DNA of 15,956 nt, from contig DHQY01000008.1 of NCBI GenBank assembly GCA_002408205.1, positions 1 through 15,956 of the forward strand, in the 5' to 3' direction. Positions 12,054 through 15,956 of this stretch are shown here, piece after piece. The DNA is from Bacteroidales bacterium UBA5326 (GTDB taxonomy: Bacteria > Bacteroidota > Bacteroidia > Bacteroidales > UBA932). A program made the translations under genes and the position numbers. How positions within the stretch are numbered: position 1 is the first letter of the stretch; each line of letters opens with the position of its first letter. Under the pieces are notes generated by a model. That model had not been told where the DNA came from. It saw only the letters and a program-made list of their open reading frames with translations, and made no database searches.

Positions 12054-12068
12054 CCAGAACGCTTCTGG
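12054..12068. repeat. CCAGAA/TTCTGG palindrome, copy 4
   Basis: CCAGAAcgcTTCTGG has a 6-bp stem and a 3-base loop. Confidence 0.7.
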
Positions 12069-12144
12069 TGCGTAACTTTTTCTTTCTAATTTGCAAGTGC
12101 CAGATTAACAAAGACATAAAAATTATTGCTTAAGTTATTGCGCA

Positions 12145-12159
12145 CCAGACCGCTTCTGG
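12145..12159. repeat. CCAGA/TCTGG palindrome, copy 5
   Basis: CCAGAccgctTCTGG lies about 12 bp before the promoter of the flavodoxin-like gene. A copy at this place suggests the palindromes are not only gene-end terminators. Confidence 0.65.
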
Positions 12160-12170
12160 CTACAAATTCT

Positions 12171-12178
12171 TATCTTTG
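12171..12178 (+). promoter_or_regulatory. -7 promoter element of the flavodoxin-creatininase unit
   Basis: TATCTTTG matches the -7 consensus and lies 26 bp before the ATG; no -33 TTTG is seen at the right distance. Confidence 0.55.
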
Positions 12179-12204
12179 ACTTGCGTATAAAAATATAGTA
12201 GCAT

Positions 12205-12690
12205 ATGAAAACCGCCATTATTTTTGCAACCAAGCACGGCACTACCGCTCAGATAGCGCAAATGCTTGCAGATCAGCTTGGCAGCTCGGGACAAACCACG
12301 CTCATAAACTTGTGCATAGACACCGATCCGTCCATTGGGGAATACGACCGGATCATCCTCGGGACCCCGGTATACGCCGGGAAGCCGCTCAAATCCATGT
12401 CCCGGTTCTGCTCGAAAAACCTGGCAGCGCTGCTTTCCAAACCGCTCTACCTGTTTGCGGGAGGGATGGAGGTGACCAATGAGAGACAGGCCGGGGAACT
12501 TTTAAGCGCTTTCGCCCCGGAATTACATAGTCATGCCTCGGGAGCCTGGTTCCTGGGAGGTGCATTCAATCTGGAGAAGATGAGTTTTATGGAGCGGTTT
12601 ATTGTCAAGCGCATTTCCAAAACCACTCAAAGTGTAACCGCAATCAAACAACGGGCTATCAGGCAGATGGCCGATAATTTAAATAAATGA
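12205..12690 (+). CDS. Flavodoxin-domain protein
   Basis: This 161-residue cytoplasmic protein has a flavodoxin-like fold. The FMN phosphate loop FATKHGTT is at residues 7-14, the second loop ILGTPVYAGKPL at about 50-61, and FAGGME at about 88-93 where the third flavin loop lies. Its length and the C-terminal arginine/lysine-rich helix resemble the flavodoxin-domain family that includes HemG protoporphyrinogen oxidase. There is no heme-pathway neighbour to support that role. It is more GC-rich than the ATPase genes and looks like native chromosome. It overlaps the next gene by 4 bp (ATGA), so both are probably cotranscribed and translationally coupled. Confidence 0.82.
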   Translation: MKTAIIFATKHGTTAQIAQMLADQLGSSGQTTLINLCIDTDPSIGEYDRIILGTPVYAGKPLKSMSRFCSKNLAALLSKPLYLFAGGMEVTNERQAGELLSAFAPELHSHASGAWFLGGAFNLEKMSFMERFIVKRISKTTQSVTAIKQRAIRQMADNLNK

Positions 12691-13661
12691 TAAAACAGGT
12701 TATATTTTTTGCCGCAATGCTTCTGCCGGGTGCGGGGCTTTACGGACAACCGGCCGTACCGGACGACGCACAGGGCTCCGGGCAGACCATTCACCCGCAG
12801 GACCGGCCGCAGAGTCAAACCCGGGTCCCCGAACGCATGCTGTCTCCCGCCTGGGAGGAGTTGACCTCGGGCGATTTTGCCCTTGCTGTGGAACGCGCCG
12901 GGGGAGTGTGCATTATTCCCATGGGCGTGATGGAGAAACATGCGCAGCATTTGCCGTTGGGGACGGATGTCTTTGCCGCACGCCATATTGCGCTTACGGC
13001 AGCCGCCGGCGAGTATGCGGTGGTCTTCCCCTTTTATTATGCCGGCCAGATCTTTGAGGCCAGGCATCAGCCCGGGACGGTATCGTATAGTCCTCAAATG
13101 CTGTACGATCTGTTGGACGAGACGTGCCGCGAGATTGCACGCAACGGTTTCACCAAGATCATCCTTATGAACGGCCACGGCGGAAACAATAACTTCCTGC
13201 AGTATTTCTGCCAGACGCAACTGGCCTCGGCCCGGGATTACGCCGTTTTTTTCTTCAACCCTTCCGAAGATCGCGAAACAGCCCGCCAAATTGCAGCCCT
13301 CCGAAAAAGCACTACCGGCGGTCATGCCGATGAGGTGGAAACTTCTGTGTTACTTGTAATACGTCCCGACCTGGTGCACATGGACCGCGTGGTCCTCGAC
13401 TCGGGCGCCGACCAAAACCGCCTGCCACTGCCGGGCGCGTACACCGGAATCTGGTGGTATGCCCGTTTCCCCAACCATTACGCCGGCGATGCCCTTGGAG
13501 CCAGTCCGGAGATTGGCCGGCTTTCCATTGACTCCGATGTAGCTCAGCTGCGGGACGTCATCCGCCTTATTAAAGCCGATACGGCCACGCGGCAGCTACA
13601 AGACCAATTTTTCCGCTCTGCCGGTTCGTTCCGGAATGGATCAAATAATAAAACAAAATAA
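12687..13661 (+). CDS. Exported creatininase-family metal-dependent amidohydrolase
   Basis: This 324-residue protein has a signal peptide at about residues 1-21 (IKQVIFFAAMLLPGAGLYG, cleavage near YGQ). The creatininase fold starts near residue 50. Metal ligands are E83, H85 and D94 in PMGVMEKHAQHLPLGTD, corresponding to E34, H36 and D45 of Pseudomonas creatininase; H164 is in the MNGHGGNN motif; and the GGHADEVETS segment (211-220) holds the family's later acidic residues. Known relatives hydrolyse creatinine, cyclic amides or formamides. The substrate here cannot be inferred, and an exported member is somewhat unusual. It is coupled to the flavodoxin-like gene and followed after 10 bp by another exported protein. 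Confidence 0.85.
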   Translation: MIKQVIFFAAMLLPGAGLYGQPAVPDDAQGSGQTIHPQDRPQSQTRVPERMLSPAWEELTSGDFALAVERAGGVCIIPMGVMEKHAQHLPLGTDVFAARHIALTAAAGEYAVVFPFYYAGQIFEARHQPGTVSYSPQMLYDLLDETCREIARNGFTKIILMNGHGGNNNFLQYFCQTQLASARDYAVFFFNPSEDRETARQIAALRKSTTGGHADEVETSVLLVIRPDLVHMDRVVLDSGADQNRLPLPGAYTGIWWYARFPNHYAGDALGASPEIGRLSIDSDVAQLRDVIRLIKADTATRQLQDQFFRSAGSFRNGSNNKTK

Positions 13662-13671
13662 ATATTAACCT

Positions 13672-14013
13672 ATGAAAAAGCTCTTATTTGCATTACTGTT
13701 GCTGGTGAGTCTGCCTATTGTCATGCAGGCTAATCCCGCGAGAAAGGTCACTCTGGCTTACGATGCGCAGACACGTAAGCTTACCGCTACCATTCTTCAT
13801 CCCGTAAAGAATGTGGAGAAGCATTATATAAGCGCCGTTACCGTAATGGTTGGGGATAAAGAGCTGGAAGTGAAAGAGCTGACAAAGCAGGCGACGGACG
13901 AGCAGGAAGTTGTGGAATTCACGTTGCCCGATCTTCCCAAGGGAACCGAGGTGACGGTCAAAGCAAAATGCAACCAGTTCGGGAGCAAGAGCGGGAAGGT
14001 TATTTTGGAGTGA
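13672..14013 (+). CDS. Exported desulfoferrodoxin/superoxide-reductase-like protein with incomplete iron site
   Basis: This small 113-residue protein has a clear signal peptide, MKKLLFALLLLVSLPIVMQA, with cleavage after residue 20. The mature part reads like the immunoglobulin-like iron domain of superoxide reductases: HPVKNVEKHYI at 43-53, a VMVGDKEL strand, EFTLPDL, and VTVKAKCN at 94-101. In that family the iron is held by four His and one Cys. Here H43, H51 and C100 occupy expected places, but the His in the C-N-x-H-G segment is F103 and the first EKH loop is missing. It may therefore bind metal differently or serve as a structural or carrier domain. The assignment is by pattern only. The stop codon is the first TGA of a heptamer array. 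The upstream gap of 10 bp puts it in the same operon. Confidence 0.6.
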   Translation: MKKLLFALLLLVSLPIVMQANPARKVTLAYDAQTRKLTATILHPVKNVEKHYISAVTVMVGDKELEVKELTKQATDEQEVVEFTLPDLPKGTEVTVKAKCNQFGSKSGKVILE

Positions 14014-14083
14014 GAAGTTAGGAGTGAGAAGTTAGAAGTGAGAAGTTAGGAGTGAGAAGTTAGGAGTTAGGAGTTAGGGGTGA
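14007..14083 (+). repeat. Heptamer array 3 (eleven units, forward) upstream of glmS
   Basis: The units are GGAGTGA, GAAGTTA, GGAGTGA, GAAGTTA, GAAGTGA, GAAGTTA, GGAGTGA, GAAGTTA, GGAGTTA, GGAGTTA, GGGGTGA. Much of it is a 14-bp higher-order unit. The first unit contains the Glu codon and stop of the preceding gene. The array fills nearly the whole spacer before glmS, leaving only 8 bp, so no ordinary promoter is visible there. Confidence 0.92.
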
Positions 14084-14091
14084 TATAATTC

Positions 14092-15939
14092 ATGTGTGGT
14101 ATTGTGGGGTATATAGGCGCAAGAGATGCCTATCCCATTCTTATTAAAGGACTTAAACGTCTTGAATACAGGGGCTATGACAGTGCGGGTCTGGCCCTTG
14201 TCACTAATAGCGATCAGCTGGCGGTCTATAAAACCAAAGGCAAAGTGGCCGATCTGGAACATTACGTGCTGGATAAAGACATCACGGGGTCCATGGGAAT
14301 TGCACATACCCGCTGGGCCACACATGGAGAACCGAGCGACGCCAATGCACATCCGCATTACTCTCAGTCCGGGCACCTGGCGCTTATTCACAACGGGATT
14401 ATAGAGAATTACCCGGTGCTCAAGGAGAATCTGATACAGAACGGTTACACATTCCGCAGCAATACCGACACCGAGGTTCTGGTGCAGCTGATCGAGTACA
14501 TTATGTTTACACACGGGATAGATCTTTTTCATGCCGTGCAGTTGTCGCTTACCCAGGTAGTGGGGGCATATGCCATAGCCGTAATTGAGCGCAATAATCC
14601 CAATGCCATTATGGCGGCGCGTAAATCCAGCCCGCTGGTCATCGGTATAGGGGAGGGCGAATACTTTCTGGGGTCCGATGCCTCGCCCATTATTGAGTAT
14701 ACAAAAAAAGTCGTCTATGTGAACGACGACGAGGTGGTTTGCCTGCGTCGCGACAGGGAACCGCAGTTCTACAACCTGAACCGGGTAGAAAAGAGCCACC
14801 GGATTATAGAGCTGGAAATGACGCTCAGCCAGCTGGAGAAAGGCGGTTATCCGCATTTTATGCTCAAGGAGATCTTTGAGCAGCCGCACACCATAAGGGA
14901 ATGTATGCGCGGCCGCGTGAATGTGGAGCATAACTCGATCACGTTATCGGGGATCATAGACAACCGCGAACGCTTCCTGAAAGCCCGCCGCATAATAATT
15001 GTAGCCTGCGGTACTTCGTGGCACGCCGGCCTCATTGGAAAATACCTGATAGAGAGCTTTGCCCGCGTTCCGGTGGAAGTGGAATACGCCTCGGAATTCC
15101 GTTACCGAAATCCGGTGCTCTACGACGACGATATTGTGGTAGCCATTTCGCAGTCGGGCGAGACGGCCGATACGCTGGCAGCCGTTGAACTGGCGCGCAG
15201 TCGCAATGTGTTTGTTTACGGAGTCTGCAACGTGGTGGGTTCTTCCATCCCGCGCCGGACGCATTCGGGCTCGTACACCCATGCGGGACCCGAGATAGGG
15301 GTGGCCTCGACCAAGGCCTTTACGGCCCAGGTGACTGTTCTGGCGCTGATGGCCCTTTGTATGGCGCGTGAGCGGAAGACGCTGCCGCAGCCTGAATTTG
15401 AACAGTTGGTTGCAGGGCTTGCCGCTATCCCTGCCAAGATGGAAGAAACCCTGCAGGTAAGCGATTTTATTAAAAAATTTTCCTGCATTTTCACATATGC
15501 CCACAACTTTATTTACCTGGGCAGGGGGTACAACTTTCCCGTGGCGCTGGAAGGCGCTCTTAAACTAAAGGAGATCTCCTACATACATGCCGAAGGCTAT
15601 CCGGCGGCCGAGATGAAGCACGGTCCCATTGCGCTCATAGATCAGGAAATGCCCGTGGTGGTGGTTGCTCCCAATAACAAATCCATGTACGAGAAAGTGG
15701 TGAGCAATATCCACGAGATAAAAGCCCGGAAGGGCCGTGTTGTGGCCATCATCACCCGTGGCGATACCGTCATCAAAGAAATGGCCGATTTTTTTATTGA
15801 AATTCCCCCGGCCGAAGAATGCTTTGTGCCCCTGCTTGCGGTCATTCCGCTTCAACTCATGGCCTATCACATAGCCATAGTGAAAGACCGTAATGTAGAT
15901 CAGCCCCGAAATCTTGCAAAATCGGTTACGGTTGAGTGA
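14092..15939 (+). CDS. glmS: Glutamine-fructose-6-phosphate aminotransferase (isomerizing)
   Basis: This complete 615-residue enzyme makes glucosamine-6-phosphate from fructose-6-phosphate and glutamine, the first step to UDP-GlcNAc for peptidoglycan and surface glycans. The N-terminal glutaminase domain begins MCGIVGYIG with catalytic Cys2 and continues with YRGYDSAG, HTRWATHG and HNGIIEN (about 25-100). Two SIS domains follow from about residue 290: VACGTSWHAG, SQSGETADTL and YTHAGPEIGVASTKAF in the first, LGRGYNFPVALEGALKLKE and AEGYPAAEMKHGP in the second. The C-terminal LAKSVTVE is the usual ending. The start is fixed because Cys2 must follow Met. No glmS ribozyme-like structure is evident; a heptamer array fills the upstream spacer. 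A decayed second glmS start lies at 3312. The product could feed the epimerase at 8634 through UDP-GlcNAc. Confidence 0.97.
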   Translation: MCGIVGYIGARDAYPILIKGLKRLEYRGYDSAGLALVTNSDQLAVYKTKGKVADLEHYVLDKDITGSMGIAHTRWATHGEPSDANAHPHYSQSGHLALIHNGIIENYPVLKENLIQNGYTFRSNTDTEVLVQLIEYIMFTHGIDLFHAVQLSLTQVVGAYAIAVIERNNPNAIMAARKSSPLVIGIGEGEYFLGSDASPIIEYTKKVVYVNDDEVVCLRRDREPQFYNLNRVEKSHRIIELEMTLSQLEKGGYPHFMLKEIFEQPHTIRECMRGRVNVEHNSITLSGIIDNRERFLKARRIIIVACGTSWHAGLIGKYLIESFARVPVEVEYASEFRYRNPVLYDDDIVVAISQSGETADTLAAVELARSRNVFVYGVCNVVGSSIPRRTHSGSYTHAGPEIGVASTKAFTAQVTVLALMALCMARERKTLPQPEFEQLVAGLAAIPAKMEETLQVSDFIKKFSCIFTYAHNFIYLGRGYNFPVALEGALKLKEISYIHAEGYPAAEMKHGPIALIDQEMPVVVVAPNNKSMYEKVVSNIHEIKARKGRVVAIITRGDTVIKEMADFFIEIPPAEECFVPLLAVIPLQLMAYHIAIVKDRNVDQPRNLAKSVTVE

Positions 15940-15956
15940 GGAGTGAGGAGTGAGGA
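15933..15956 (+). repeat. Heptamer array 4 (runs off the window)
   Basis: TGAGTGA, GGAGTGA, GGAGTGA and a partial unit. The first unit contains the last Glu codon and the stop of glmS. The right end is not seen. Confidence 0.85.

Noticed and set aside
12627..13325. 232-residue frame antisense to the creatininase gene
   Set aside because: Same reason: the sense gene has a signal peptide and metal motifs.
14014..14091. glmS ribozyme or leader riboswitch
   Set aside because: The spacer consists of simple heptamers and lacks any room for the ribozyme fold.
14074..14931. 285-residue frame antisense to glmS
   Set aside because: It is the shadow of the conserved glutaminase domain.

Overview
The window looks like a chromosomal segment of a Bacteroidota (probably Bacteroidales) genome. 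Several genes are preceded by the phylum's -7 promoter element TAnnTTTG, in some cases with TTTG about 19-21 bp upstream. Shine-Dalgarno sequences are mostly absent. The protein families (DUF4143 ATPases, S23-type four-helix-bundle protein, XRE-ImmA pair, Bacteroidetes-type GlmS) fit as well. AT-rich accessory genes alternate with more GC-rich genes of housekeeping type.

Layout. 1-1413: an AbiEi/AbiEii-like toxin-antitoxin pair. 1420-3267: a repeat-dense island. Direct 141-bp repeats lie at both ends, with two blocks of hairpins and 39-bp palindromes inside them, around a YefM/YoeB-type module whose toxin has an in-frame stop. 3069-3484: two decayed gene starts, a DUF4143 ATPase and a glmS. 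3590-5170: a three-gene unit of XRE regulator, ImmA/IrrE-type protease and PIN-like protein. 5280-8136: two complete AAA ATPases of the AAA_14/DUF4143 type, divergently transcribed. 8138-8725: an S23-type four-helix-bundle gene between oppositely oriented heptanucleotide arrays; the second array runs into the coding sequence of the next gene, an FnlC/WecB-like nucleotide-sugar epimerase. 9977-11329: a third complete DUF4143 ATPase, followed by an internally deleted fourth one. 11882-12204: a palindrome-rich spacer. 12205-14013: flavodoxin-like protein, exported creatininase-family protein and exported superoxide-reductase-like protein. 14092-15939: a complete glmS with heptamer arrays on both sides.

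No integrase, transposase, tRNA, rRNA, cas gene or CRISPR array is visible. The middle of the window behaves like a dumping ground for small self-promoted defence, addiction or ATPase genes. Each is separated from the next by short palindromes, and several are broken. The most unusual points are the repeat architecture around the inactivated toxin, the XRE-ImmA-PIN operon, and a heptanucleotide repeat translated as a heptapeptide repeat at the N-terminus of a surface-polysaccharide gene. The last could make that gene phase-variable.
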